This document shows positions 47,398 through 60,700 of a DNA stretch of 64,000 nt, in pieces. This DNA comes from Cerrena zonata (taxonomy: Eukaryota > Basidiomycota > Agaricomycetes > Polyporales > Cerrenaceae). Below the pieces are notes generated by a model that ran no database searches, had not been told where the DNA came from, and was given only the letters and a program-made list of their open reading frames with translations. Within the stretch, counting starts at the first letter, position 1, and each line of letters begins with the position of its first letter. A program made the position numbers and the translations under genes. The stretch covers positions 310,001 through 374,000 of the forward strand of contig JASBNA010000019.1 in the NCBI GenBank assembly GCA_038087015.1, written 5' to 3'.

Positions 47398-50300
47398 ATG
47401 CCTCCTGCAGGTTACAGTCCTGTACATGTGGAACAAGACGATGTCTTTACGGACGAACCCAGGGATTCCTCCTTCGTTCGACCACCAACCTACTATGAGG
47501 AAGGTCCATTTGACCCTCCAAGCTCTGACGATGAGGAAGACGCGTTTCTCGAGAAGAATACGAGCGTGAATACTGACATGGAAGGAGATGGAGGTCTGGT
47601 TGTTGGTGGCACAAAAAAGGTACTTCGTTCTCTGCTCTGATTGGACCAAATGATATTCAGGAAATGTAGCGTCCTTCTTCTCTCCGATGTCTTGTCATAT
47701 CCCTAGGATCCCTTGTCGCAACAGCTGCCATCATTGGCATGTTTGCTGCCTTCTCTTACACTGGAACTTCATACAGAGTCAGGGGCACGAAACATATCAC
47801 CATGGACCATATCTTCAATGGAACATTCCGTGCACAATCTCAGACTGTTCGCTGGGTCCCGGAAGGTTAGCTTTGCCATTGTCTTTCCTCGGTATGCGTT
47901 CTGACGTGAATTCAAAGCCGGGGATGGTGTGTTTGCTACCACCATTGACGGTCACATTACGTTGGTCGATCTCAAGACCAACTCCACACGAAACCTTGTA
48001 TCCATGGGTGACATCAAAGATGTACGTACAACTTCCATACGGGCTATTTAATATTGACAATTTCGGATAGGAACATGGAAATATTATTGGTTGGGGAAGT
48101 TGGGAACTCTCCTCCGACATGGAGCTCATGCTTATCAAGGCTGACTACGTGAAGGTATATTTCAGAATCCTCCAAGCTAATATCGATTTTTATTCATGAG
48201 CGGGTCTGCAGCAATGGAGACATTCAAGTTTCGGAAACTACTATATTCATAATTTAACCTCGCACCAAACATACCCTCTAATCACTCCATCATACCCACC
48301 GACCACTGTAATAGCAAATTGGTCTCCTACTGGTCAGTCGGTTGCGTTTGTCACGTCAAGCGATCTTTATGTTCTTTCTTCACCATCGTACGTTTATGCT
48401 CTCTACTTACATTAATCTCCTAACACTACCTCTTCGTGTCAGTGCATCTGCAACTCCCATTCGAGTTACATCCACAGGAAACTCGTCGTTGTTTAACGGT
48501 ATCACTGACTGGGTCTATGAAGAAGAGGTATTTTCCAGCCCGACAGCCCTTTGGTGGTCCCCGGACTCTGCCAAACTGGCCTTCTTGTCGTTCGACGAGA
48601 CAACTGTGGACGAATTTACTTTCCCGGTCTATAATCCCTCAGATGATTCGTATGCTGTTGTCCCATACCCAGATCACGTCACTATGAAATACCCCAAGCC
48701 AGGTTACAACAACCCCCTAGTCTCCATCCATATTTTCGAAATGGACAGATACCTCACTAGCGTGAATTCTACTGCGAACGCGAACATGACGGAAATTGCA
48801 GAGCATGCTACATTAGAACTCGACTGGAATGGTCGACAGCCAGCCAACAACAGTGTCATCGCCGAGGTCGCGTGGGTGGGTGATGCCGCTCTTCTTGTCA
48901 AGGAGGTCAATCGTGCTGCAGATAATGGCAGTGTTATTCTGTTTGATCTTCATCAAGGGGCTAGCAATCACGGCGAAGTCATCAGGATCTTAGGCAAAAA
49001 CGGGGAGCAAGGCGATGAAGGATGGATCGACTCGGTAACATCTTGCGTCATCTATGTCTCTGTAAAATGTATCTCACAAGCTTGCCTAGGCTCAAAATAT
49101 ACTCCCTCTCACTTCGGACCTCTCGTCAGATGGCATTCCAGCTTATCTAGACATTGTTCCTACCAAAGAAGGGTACAACCATATCGCACTTTTCCGTCCA
49201 GCAAGCAACCACACACCTCAGTTCCTAACTGAGGGTAAATGGGAGGTCACGGACACGATCCTCGCGGTCGACCCCCGCCGCAATCTCATGTACGCATTGA
49301 ACGATTCCATTTTCGGACTCAATAATTCGACTTACCTGTGATTTCTGTAAACAGTTATTTCCGTGCTGCTAATCCTTCTTCTACCGAACGTCATATCTAC
49401 TCCGTCCCGTTACCCACAGGCAACTCTTACGAATCTGCTAAGCCAAGTGCACTCACAGACAATGCAAGTCCTGGTTACTATGACGCCAACTTCTCTCCGA
49501 AAGCAGGTTTCTATTTGTTGAATTATCAAGGCCCGAGTGTTCCCTGGCAGAAAGTAATACAAACGGAGAAGCCTGGTATGTTCTTCATAATGTTGTTTGT
49601 TCCCGGTTCTCAAACCCATACTTTGAAGATTTCAATTATGTCCTGACCGATAACACCAATCTGAACAACACTATTGCTGAATTTGAAACACCCATTATTA
49701 CTTACTCTACAATTGACAGTGATGGATATGGTGAGGTTCCCACCGTGATGACATCCGTCTCCTCGTTAACAACCCTTCAGAGCTCAACGTTCGCGAGATT
49801 CGACCGCCAAGAATGGACGATTCAGGAAAGACGAAATATCCTGTCCTTTTCCAAGTGTAAGCTCTTCAACAACTATTTTCTCTGATCTATCACGGGTCTT
49901 ATATTACGTCAATTAGATACGGCGGTCCTTTCTCGCAACAAGTCGATCTTAAATTCAACCTAGACTGGCACCACTACATCGCTTGCTCGCTCAAGTATAT
50001 TGTTGTCACTGTGGACGGTCGTGGGACAGGCTTCAAAGGCCGGAAACTGCGTAATCCAGTAAAGGACAATCTTGGCCATTGGGAGACACGAGACCAAATC
50101 AATGCAGCGAAGTATGTTTATCATCCCCCAATGCATTATAATTTAGCTCACAGTTTGTAAAACAGGATTTGGGCGGCAAAGGAGTATGTCGACCCCAAAC
50201 GCATTGGAATTTGGGGATGGGTATGTTTTGCCATTGCATAGACCATACGAATAAGTGCTTACATGTTCACGTTAGTCATATGGAGGCTTCATGAGTTCCA

Positions 50301-50863
50301 AGGTGGTAGAAGCCGATGCTGGAGTTCACTCGCTTGCTATGGCAGTCGCTGTAAGTATTTCATTAACCTCTCACTAGGGCGATACTGAACACTTATCCTT
50401 CTCTAGCCCGTCACTAGTTGGAGATTATACGGTAGGTGACCGATATTCGCCTTGATATTTCGTCTGACCATTTTGTTTCAGATTCCATATACACCGAACG
50501 GTACATGAATCTCCCTCAAGTCAATCCCTCAGGCTATGTGACAGCTTCGATATCAAATGTCACTGCTTTCAACAAGGTTGACTTCCTACTCGCCCATGGT
50601 AGTGGTGATGACAATGTCCATTATGCCAATTCTGCCCATATGCTCGACATGTTCACTGCACAGAAAATTCGTAACTTCAGGTTCAGGATGTTTACTGACA
50701 GGTACGTCTGGTCTGCAATTATCGCATTGAATTTAATTTTTTGACACAAAATATTAGTGATCATTCCATTGGACGTCGTGGAGCTTACCGTGAACTCTAC
50801 GAATTCCTCACACAATTCCTGATCGAAAAGTGGGGAAAGGGTGCACGCCAACGCGGATGGTAA
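47398..50863 (+). CDS. Type II membrane dipeptidyl aminopeptidase (DPP IV family, S9B; Ste13/Dap2-like)
   Basis: A spliced gene of roughly 900 residues. The cytosolic tail [20 protein letters not shown] is followed, over an intron, by a membrane helix [20 protein letters not shown]. The luminal beta-propeller part includes [31 protein letters not shown] (the Glu pair that binds the substrate amino terminus), [19 protein letters not shown] and [18 protein letters not shown]. The hydrolase part has [40 protein letters not shown], the nucleophile motif GWSYGGF split by an intron between Trp and Ser at 50220-50277, Asp in [10 protein letters not shown], and His in [15 protein letters not shown]. 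It removes Xaa-Pro or Xaa-Ala dipeptides in the Golgi or vacuole. All catalytic residues are present. Around 49289-49352 an intron must be removed to keep the frame. Confidence 0.92.
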
Positions 50864-50931
50864 CGACGTTCGTAATTATAATTTATAGAGCTCTTGAATG
50901 CATATAATACATTGGATATGATTCTACGTAG

Positions 50932-52745
50932 TCAGTCCGAGTCCGAGCCCGAGTCCGATTCTAGCTCAAGCAATCGCAGCTCTCCTACTACATTTTTCAC
51001 AAGATCAAGCTCCTCTCGTATTTCCGTATCAACCCAATCTTCCAGTGGTTCCGAAGACTCCAACACGAGTACATCTAGAGGCTTGGCAGCTCTACGAGCT
51101 CGTATTACCAAGGCATCTCGAATACGCAATATATGGTTAACCTTGAATCCTGAGCCGTGGAAACATATGATGCGAAGGAAGACTAATTGGGGGAATATGA
51201 AGTCCTCGTGGCGAGATGCAAATATCTTCAAGAAGGTGTATGAAAGAGCATGATGAGCTGATAGGTGCAGGCGACGAAGTCCCTTTAGCTGGCGACAAAC
51301 GCTGATTATGATCATCGGGTCGTCCCCGTCAAAACGGTCGTCATCCAACGCGATGCTCAACGATTCCAGAGAACGTAAGGAAGGGTAAATGCCACCACAC
51401 AGTGTGTCCACCGTCTCCATCGTGTCTTGATGGCTCCCCTGTTCAATGGATATGGTGAGCGTAGGTAATATCCCGACTGCGTCGTTCACCTCATAATTGA
51501 CCCCATCGAGGATTGAGGTTGACCATCCCTCAAAACGAATAAGATAATCCCCTGAATCCTTGTAGACGCGTAGTTTGGCACCGAGTAAAGATTCGAAATG
51601 CACACGGATTTGTTCGTTGGATGTGAAGATGTTGAGGAGACGTGGGAGCTCTGTGATATTGTAAAGGTTCAAATGAAAGCCGTGCACGCATGCGATTGAC
51701 TCTAGCATCAAGCACATAGCCCCAATGCTCCCTGACAGTCGGAGGTTGTGGAGTGGTGGTACTATTATAATGGTGTCGGGGGTGTCAATTGATGCGTCTG
51801 AGGCTGGGTTCATCGTATTCTTCATTTCTAATTCTGTCAAACACGGCAATGTCTGAATCAGTGAGATGAACTCTTTGATGTCGTTAGCTTGCCGCGGTGA
51901 CCACGCAATAATTTTGAGGTGTTTGATGCTAGGAGGTAAGGGCAGCGTGGTCCATTTTACGGGATTCAAGTTGAGGTCGATTACGAGCTCTTCCAGGTAT
52001 GGAAGACACTTCAAGAAATTTTCCAGACCATCAGCAGCTGGATTATCTTTCCCCTCGTCGGGAAGTTCGCAAGAAACCGATTTCATGAGCGGGCAAATGG
52101 GCCACGCGACATCTACCTCAGGATCTAAGATCTGAGGAAGTACAATATCGAGATTGACGGTGTGCGAGAGATGGGGTATGACGATATCCCAACAAGCGTC
52201 GTCTTTGTCCAGTTGTCCGAGGAAGTATATAGGGGCTTCTTCGCTATGAGTGAGCCATTCTGATATCAACTCAACTGAGTGAAGCCTGCCGCGAAGATGC
52301 AGGTACTTGAATAACAACGGATACGAAAGGGCGATATATCTCCAATGGCGACAAACGTGGGCGACTTGCAACCATGCGTACGGAGCATATTCGCTGCCTT
52401 TATTGGGAGCTTTGTGATACCCGGGTGGTGTGCAAAGCAGCATATACTGTTTGAATACTTCTGCGAGGAGTTCGCGCGGCAATAAACGATTTATGAATGG
52501 CTCTAGTTCATTGAGGCGGCCATTGAGCTGAGCAATGTCACGATGGTATCGTTTGACTCTCCATTGCAGGGCCCAGGGAGTGCCTTCACTAATCAAATAA
52601 GAATGCGGTAGTAATTCGTCAAACGGATCGTGGGGCCAGTGGGGAGGTTCGGAAAGCGCGTGGTAGCTATCGTTTATTGTATCGTCGTCAGATCAGGGCG
52701 AGTTGAGATTTGATTCGACATTCACCTGGCGAGAATACTGTCCAT
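50932..52745 (-). CDS. F-box-like protein E with leucine-rich C-terminal region
   Basis: Two exons: 52726-52745 encodes MDSILA and two bases of the next codon, then a 59-base intron (52667-52725) and the main exon 50932-52666, giving 584 residues. The start is supported by the perfect in-frame join to SYHALSEPPHWPHDPFDELL and by the lack of any ATG in the main frame upstream. A coiled-coil-like RVKRYHRDIAQLNGRLNELE precedes the F-box PFINRLLPRELLAEVFKQYM, then YAWLQVAHVCRHWRYIALSY. LRR-like segments follow, and the family element RFEGWSTSILDGV occurs. The C-terminus is a Ser/Asp/Glu tail. It is convergent with the aminopeptidase, 68 bases apart. Presumed SCF adaptor. Confidence 0.87.
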
Positions 52746-54299
52746 GGGTACTAGTAGGGTATGGCAGTTCCAGCTAAAGTATGTGCTGTTAAGTACTTCG
52801 GTGTGGGAGGAGACGCCAGAATACTAATAAGGTGTGACGGTGATTGGTATCGCCTACACCGATATTATCGTTCAATCACAATGATCAATGGAAGTGTAGT
52901 CGTCATAGATCTGTCCTTGGCGATGACTCTGTGTAGATAATAAGCGAAAGGATGTGTTTCTGTCAGCAGCCCTAACATACGATATCATGGTCAGATCAAA
53001 AACAGGATCACAAGTTGAGCGCTTCAACCACTCTGAGTCATACCGTGACTACTAGATTGTTTTCATCCCGGGTTGAGGCTGTAGCTGAGCCTATGACTAC
53101 CATACTCTACCATACCATAAGTGCCGGGGTTCTCCCTGCGCGTCGACAAAGCTCACAAAGTCACTTTCATTCAGTGTCTATTTTTCCAACAACGATCCTT
53201 TATAGCAGCTTGTTTCATGGCGATACAGCGTAAGAAATTGAAACAAATAAATCGCGACATGATTACAAGTTCTATCAACTATATACGATCCTTTATTACG
53301 TTCTTTCTCTCTCTGATTTCGTCTCTATGTATATTTATAGATATAAATCACATAACTATTATTGGTGAGATATAACTTTTGACGCACCCACTCTTGACCT
53401 ATTTTAACATTGAGATTATTATTTCTGATCATAGATCTGAAGGCTCGCATGTCAAGGTTCCCTATCTGTCATGAAGGAACCCAACGAAACAAATCTCTTT
53501 CCTCAGCGTACCATGCTCAGGCTATGCTACAGCAACCACTCGGACATTTGTCAAACATCCCCTTCTGACTAATGATACCTTCTACGTGTCGGAAGACATA
53601 CGCGCCCTAGCAGCCTAATCTTCAATATCGATAGACATATAGCACATTGATAGTATGACTACAAGCCCTGAAAACGCTCGATGCTATAGGGGACAGCGTG
53701 CTCACCACCGTACCGACAACCAAATTTCCTCCTCAGAATCCCCGTTGACGTCATTCATGACCAGTTCAGAATACGTTACTCACGACCCTTAACATGACTG
53801 TCGGTATGTCGTGGAGTATACTTTCTAAGATCCATAGCATCAGCTCTGAGTCACCATTGGATAGTGGATTTCATGGAACCGAGTCTATATAACAGATGAA
53901 GCATGTAATTTTTTAGGAAGAGGGTATATCCTTGTGGATAGGGGCGGGTGGTGTGGCGACGAGATATTTAGCCTTCGATTTCATCTGGACAAATAAGAAT
54001 CTTTGCTGTTTAGTCAAGTCCGAGTCGTTAAGGACAAAAATGTGTCCAAGATAGCTTTACATTATTCAGGACTAGTTTATACAAACCTCCGAGTAAGCTC
54101 AGCGCTCTGTACGTCGAGTTGCCTGCTCGCGGTATGTACTTACGTCGGTGATAAGTTTAAAGAACATTATCGAAATCTATGCATGTGGACCTACAAGTAC
54201 AAACAGATCCAAATAACGCATTGGTTGCCGAATGTACACGGCGAAACTCGGTAGCGCTCAACACTCTTTCCTGCACGACCACAAACGACCTTTGCAACG
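52746..54299. other. Intergenic stretch with no recognisable gene
   Basis: About 1.55 kb between divergent F-box E and the dynamin gene, AT-rich around 53250-53400. Open frames at 53015-53375 and 54003-54254 (plus) have no recognisable motif. Confidence 0.5.
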
Positions 54300-57200
54300 A
54301 TGGATGCGGACTTAATCAAACTTGTGAACAAGTTACAGGATACCTTTGCCAACCTTGGTGAGTACTAGGACTCATTTGATACCCACACACACGAAACTGA
54401 CATAGAGTAGGAGGGGAATTGGACATGCCACAGTTGGCCGTGGTATGTACACAGAGGAGTGTAATCAACGTATTCTGAGACAATAATAGGTTGGCAGCCA
54501 ATCAGCGGGAAAGTCGAGTGTATTAGAAACGTGAGTCGTGTTGTATATTGACAGAGATCGCGTACCATAACTTGTTGCCAGCATTGTCGGTCGCGACTTC
54601 CTGCCGCGTGGTCAAGGCATCGTAACACGAAGACCTCTAATCCTACAACTCATTCACACTCCTGCTCCCGACTCTGACTCCCCTTCATCTTCGTCTTACA
54701 CAGAATGGGGCCAATTCCTTCATCTCGACAAACGTTTCACCGATTTCGATGAAATTCGAAAAGAGATTGAACAAGAGACGTTCCGGGTCGCTGGTCAGAA
54801 CAAGGGAGTCAGCAAACTTCCTATCAACCTCCGGATATATAGCCCTAATGTGCTGGATCTGACTTTGGTGGATCTGCCAGGCTTGACCAAGGTATGTCCT
54901 CTATGTGCAAGTGCGCTCCAATGATCGGGAATGTGATCGGGGTCAGACGCGTCAGGAAGACATCCCTTCTTGGCCACTTGGACCCGAAACTGAAGCTGGT
55001 TTCTTCATCCATATCCGGCATCATCATTGAGCGCACGCCCGACTCAGCTCTCATTGCCCCTATTGAATCACCTTTCTAACCACTATTCCAGATTCCTGTT
55101 GGTGACCAACCAAGTGATATTGAGCGGCAAATTCGTTCATTGGTTCTCGACTATATTTCTAAACCGAACTGTGTCATTCTTTCTGTTTCGCCCGCTAATG
55201 TCGATCTTGCCAACTCGGAATCACTTAAACTTGCACGATCTGTAGACCCACAGGGCCGACGAACCATTGGTGTTCTGACGAAATTAGATCTTATGGACGC
55301 CGGTACCAATGCGGCGGATATCTTGACGGGTCGTATTTATCCTTTGAAGCTGGGTTTCATCGGAGTAGTCAACCGAAGTCAGCAAGATATTAATACGGAG
55401 AAAAGCATGAAAGATGCTTTGGATTCAGAAACCGAGTTCTTCAAGTCACACCCCGCTTATAGAAATATTGCACACAAGAATGGAACGCGATACCTGGCTA
55501 GGTCGTTGAACCAGGTGGGCCAGACACGAATGCACGTAAGTAAAAGCACCGAGCTGACGTCAACACTTTAGGTTCTCATGAACCACATCCGAGAAAAATT
55601 GCCGGATATGAAGGCGCGATTGAACACGCTTATGGGTCAGGCTCAGCAAGAGTTGAACTCATTTGGCGACGCCGCTGTCTATGGTGATAAGAACCAGGCA
55701 CGTGTTCTCTTCTCTTCTCTTCTGTACAATGAATGACTAACCTCTTGACAGCAAGGTGCCTTGATCTTGAGGCTCATGACTCAATTTGCTCGCGACTTCG
55801 TCTCTTCCATCGAGGGTACCAGTGTGGACATTTCCACAAAAGAGCTGTCAGGTGGTGCCCGGATCTATTACATCTTTAACGATGTCTTCGGAAGTGCACT
55901 CAATTCTATTGACGCTACACATAATCTCGATAGTCAGGACATTCGAACAGCCATCCGCAATTCGACAGGGCCCCGGCCGAGTTTGTTTGTTCCCGAAATC
56001 GCATTCGATCTTTTGGTGAAGCCGCAGATCAAACTTCTAGAATCACCGAGTGTTCGATGTGTCGAGTTGGTGTACGAGGAGTTGGTCAAGATTTGTCACA
56101 ACTGCACAAGCTCGGTGCGTTTTTGGAAATGAATCTCCATCGTTTACGTATATCTCATACACTTTCGTGTCGGTATTACCAGGACCTTCAACGATTCCCA
56201 AGGTTGCATGCACAACTAGTAGAAGTCGTGTCTGAATTACTGAGAGAACGGCTGGGTCCTACCACTGAATATACACAAAGCCTCATCGAGATCCAAACTG
56301 CATATATCAATACGAACCATCCCGCATTCATTTCCGGGACTGCTGTAGCCGCACAATCCACGACTAACACACCTGCAAGGCAGATTGCACCACCAAGGGT
56401 GAGTTGTTTCTTTCATATCCGCTCGCGTTTGTCATAAGGTCTAATTTTATACTATCTAGCCTTCCTCCGTTGAGCCCTTGAATGGAACAGCCACCCCGGA
56501 CGAAGCGGAGGACTCCTCAGATGAGAGCGGTGCAATTAATGGCATTCCCACTAGCCGGGATGGTCGCTCCGTCTCATCCACAGTTCATGACCGATCCAGA
56601 TCATCGGCTGTAGGCTCAACACACTCTCACAGACGTCAGAGTTCTCCAAAGCCTCAACATCATCACCACCCACACTCTCATCGTCATGGGTCCGCAATGC
56701 AACCTGGCACCTCACCGCAGAATGGCACTGCAAAAGAGACCTTCTTGAACTACTTCTTCGGTCAGAATGGACCTGGACCTTTGGCTGGCTCGACAAGTAT
56801 TGTTGAGCAGCGTTCGAGTACAACAACGACAACAGTGAGCAACACTACTACTATTGCACCTGTTGGACGTGATGTGTATGGTGGCGATCCTGCCTTGCAG
56901 TCTGGCCTTATGGCACCCAAGAGGTCATCATTGGAGGGAAGTGATGCGGCGTTCGATATGAAGAGCCTTGGCAAGCATATCGAGGCTGTCAGTGTAAGTC
57001 AGCATTCTTGACCGACCTGTCAATTAGACTTTGCGTAATAGTTTCTGACATAATGCCGTCTTTCTAGAGCTCCGACGGTGGCCCTCAATTGACGATGAGG
57101 GAGGAAATGGAGACAAACTTGATCAGATCCCTCATTTCATCTTATTTCCAAATTGTTCGCCAAACGATCCAGGACCTTGTTCCAAAGGCCATCATGCATT

Positions 57201-57391
57201 TCCTCGTCAACCACACATCACAGCATGTTCAAAACCGCCTGGTTTCATCGTTGTATAATCCGGATCTCTTCGGTGAGCTATTGAACGAGGACGAAGCACT
57301 CGTTGCGGAGCGTACCAGGGTGAAGGCGTTGTTGGATGCTTATAGAGAAGCATTCAAGACTCTTTCAGAAGTCACCTTAAAATCCGCATGA
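54300..57391 (+). CDS. DNM1: Dynamin-related GTPase, Dnm1 type (mitochondrial/peroxisomal division)
   Basis: A spliced gene of about 800 residues. The N-terminus [20 protein letters not shown] leads into the GTPase: P-loop [20 protein letters not shown], switch 2 [13 protein letters not shown]4 [15 protein letters not shown] and [13 protein letters not shown]. Then come the stalk ([20 protein letters not shown]), the variable insert B with [10 protein letters not shown], and the C-terminal GTPase effector domain ([20 protein letters not shown]). Dnm1 features rather than Vps1 are [10 protein letters not shown], the [20 protein letters not shown] segment and the long insert B, which carries a striking His-rich stretch [12 protein letters not shown]. 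It assembles on mitochondria and peroxisomes and cuts them by GTP hydrolysis. One intron in the GTPase region is about 200 bases, longer than its neighbours. A Vps1-type role is the main alternative. Confidence 0.88.
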
Positions 57392-57786
57392 GTTGCGGAA
57401 CCTTGTACTTTCCGTTGATGATAACACCGAGATGACAAGTCCGTAATATTTATTGCGGACATTGGCTTTATGGAACGTAGATAGACGACACCTTTGCACG
57501 TTGGTACTTACGATATTACGCACTCGTTATGTTGATATGGAGTATAATACACCACTCTATTCACATTCGCATACAGAAAATATCAACATTGCACGTAATC
57601 AACTCTAAGAACCAGCAAATACAATCAACAATCGACAACATCAGGACATAAACAGAGCAAGCTTCATCGGCACGTAGCACGTCGTAATCATAAACTATGG
57701 CACACCACGCACAACTGAGAGAACAAGCAGGGGTCGCACGAGAATCAGAGTAAGTCAGCAGTCTACAACGAGAGGGCATCAGGATG
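57392..57786. other. 3' intergenic stretch between convergent DNM1 and BCS1-like genes
   Basis: About 395 bases between two stops that face each other. It presumably holds both 3' untranslated regions; nothing else seen. Confidence 0.5.
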
Positions 57787-60700
57787 TCAAACACTCTGGT
57801 CCGGAGGATGTCCCTGGACAGCAACCCAGGTCTCTTTGGCTTTCTGCTCCGAGGCCTCAGTGGCAGTTTTGCCATTGGATTCTTCCTCGGAAGTAACACT
57901 TTCTTCGACGTCCGCATCTTCGCCGGAGGAAGAACTCTCAGCATCGGAGCTGGACGTGGACTCAGCAGGAACAGCAACATTCTCGGTCTGAGAGGAGGTT
58001 TCGCTTTTGGGTGTCACCTGGACAGGTACAGTTTTCTGGAAGGAAATTTGTTTAGTTGACGCCTTGGGTGGGAGTGGAGTATAACGTACTGCTTCAACCT
58101 TAACCTCCTCGGTCTTAGACTGTAAAAGGACGTGAGTATCAATATAGTGCAACAAAGATTAGGTCATCAATACCTCGGAGGAAGAGGATTCCTCGGCTTT
58201 CTTTTTAGCCTCCTCTTCCTTCTAAGCAGGGATCAGTACCCTGTGATATAATAATGATTTGTTTGAAGTTTCAACCGACCTCTTTCTTTGCCTGCTCTTC
58301 CGCCTAGGTAAAATTTGTGAGCGATGATCTCAACATGTTGGGAATTACGACATACCTCTCTCTTTTCTCGAGCCTCACGCTAGAGATACGTAAGTATAGA
58401 CAATTTAAACATGCGGACACAATAACCGTACCTCTTCCTTTTCCTTCTTCAGCTTGGCTCGGGTCTCACGTTCCTGAATAACCCTAATGATTACCGTACA
58501 TTAGACGTCACTGAAACACCAGAATTCAAAATGAGTGTACCAGGCGTCAACCTCCTCAACACATTCCCGAGGACGTGTTTTATTCTTCAGGAGATAGCCT
58601 TGAAGAGATGCAACCTGCGGACCGTTAAGCCGACGCAAAATACCAGGTCTAGAAATGGAAACTCACGCTAAACTCGCCTTCGGGCATGGCATCTGCAAAA
58701 CGTTTAGCGAGGACGCACACCTCCTCCTCTGAAAGTGAGTGTGTAATAGTAGAAGGACGTTGACGCTTCGGAACTGCAAGATTCTGTTGAGATGCCGGAT
58801 CCTTGGGATCTGTCGGTTGTGGAGCAGTTTTTACGGGGAAGAAACATTTGAAAATGCCTTCCGCCTGCCATTTAGTCGCGTTCTTGAAATTCACCCACAC
58901 ATCCATGCGGCCAGGTCGGCTGAGCGCGGGATCTAATCTCTCGATATGGTTTGTGGTAGCGAAAAGAAGGCTAAAATATACGATTGAGTTTTGACAGACA
59001 GTCGATAGAGTGTTGACACATACCGCCCTTCCGCAGCTGCAACTCCATCTAGGGAGTTCAACAAGCCGCTCAAACTTAAGGTAGATCCGTCATCAGTCTC
59101 TTCCTTGGACTTTGCAGTAGAAGTTGATGTTGACGAAGTACTACTACTACCAGTGGGCGCGCCAGTCGATTTCTCATCTCGACTAACGCCCCGAGTGAAC
59201 GCAGCGTCTAAATCTTCTAGAAGGACGATACATCTGACCGGAGATCCATCAATATGGAGATACAGGTAATGGTATGAGAAATGACATACCTCGAAGGTAC
59301 ATTGCCCATAAGGTTCGCCAATGTATTATCACTCATCCTGCGGAATACATTAGTGTAAGATAATTGGTGACACATATCGTACGATATCTTACCCCTTCGA
59401 AGAAAGACTAATGACATATATGTCAAGTCCTAGCTCACCAGCCAAACTGTGAATCAGTGAAGTCTTGCCACTGCGAAGTGTTTCAGTATCGGCCTGTCTA
59501 ACAAGCCTGGAATAAGCTCACCTCCCAGGGACACCATGTAACAGGTATCCTCGGCGGAAAGGAATACCTAAACCGATGTAAGCGCGGCGGACATAAAGAA
59601 GATGCTTAGCCTACCTCGCTCGGCATACCTGAGAATTACAAGTCAATTGGTTACACATGCCACTTAGCAGGGACCGTGGGACGTACCAATCTTCGGAACG
59701 AAGGAAGTCTTTGCAATCTGCCAGAATCATATCTTTGACACCAGGCTCAAGTACAATGGAGCTCATCGGACGTTTCTGACGAGCGCCATTCCATCGCCAA
59801 TGACCGCCATACAATCTACAATGAATAGCGTTCTGTGAGATTCCGAAATGAAGTTATGAATCACTCTCTACTTACGTATCAGCCATGAAGATGTGTACAC
59901 GGTGTTCCGCATCTTTTTCATAGTCACGCTTGGCCTCTAGCACCAACCTCTTCAAGATGTCATTGTTGCGAGCAACAACGCTGTAATACAAAGTCAGATC
60001 CGAGCGCTGAAGAAGGTACATTTCGGAGCATACCTAATCTTCAGCTCGGCACACTGACCATATTCAGAGAAGCGCTTCGTGCGGGTGATCTATCATTATA
60101 TTCGGTCAGAACATCAGAAGTATCATTCAGGACCGCTGACACTTACCCGAAGCCAGTGTCCCCGGTAGTAAATAGTATGAGTGGTATCTTGTGTGAACAC
60201 GTTACAAAATGACGTCACTATAATAAGATGTCGACACTTACCGACGCTAGGTATGATGGCAACTAGTAATACATACTAAGTGAGTATGAAACAGAAGGAT
60301 GGTGAACGGACAGAGGAACATACCTTTACGTCGCCTACGGGTGGCAAGATCTTCGCTTTCTTCGTCTTCATCATCTTCGAGGTCGCCACTCGTTGACTGC
60401 GTGAGACCATTGCGATTGACAGTTCGGGTGGTGATGTCGAATTCACGGCTGCGCCCCCACGCCGGTTGCTGTATATACATAAGCCACTCTGAGCTACGCT
60501 TGAAAGCTGAAGTAAACACACCTTTGACAACCAGTGCATCAGCCAGTCATAAGGATAATCTTCTTGACTGAAATGGGCAGTGAGGAAGAAAGCTGGAATA
60601 ATGTTGGTCGTAAGTTATTAAATATGTACACAAAGAACTCACAGTCAATGAAACCATTCCAAGCTGAAACAGACACTCGTCTCGCGGTCTCGACAGTTCC

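Noticed and set aside
13010..52745. A secondary-metabolite or defence gene cluster
   Set aside because: No synthase, P450, methyltransferase or nucleotide-binding immune gene is present; the window mixes housekeeping genes with family-expanded F-box genes.
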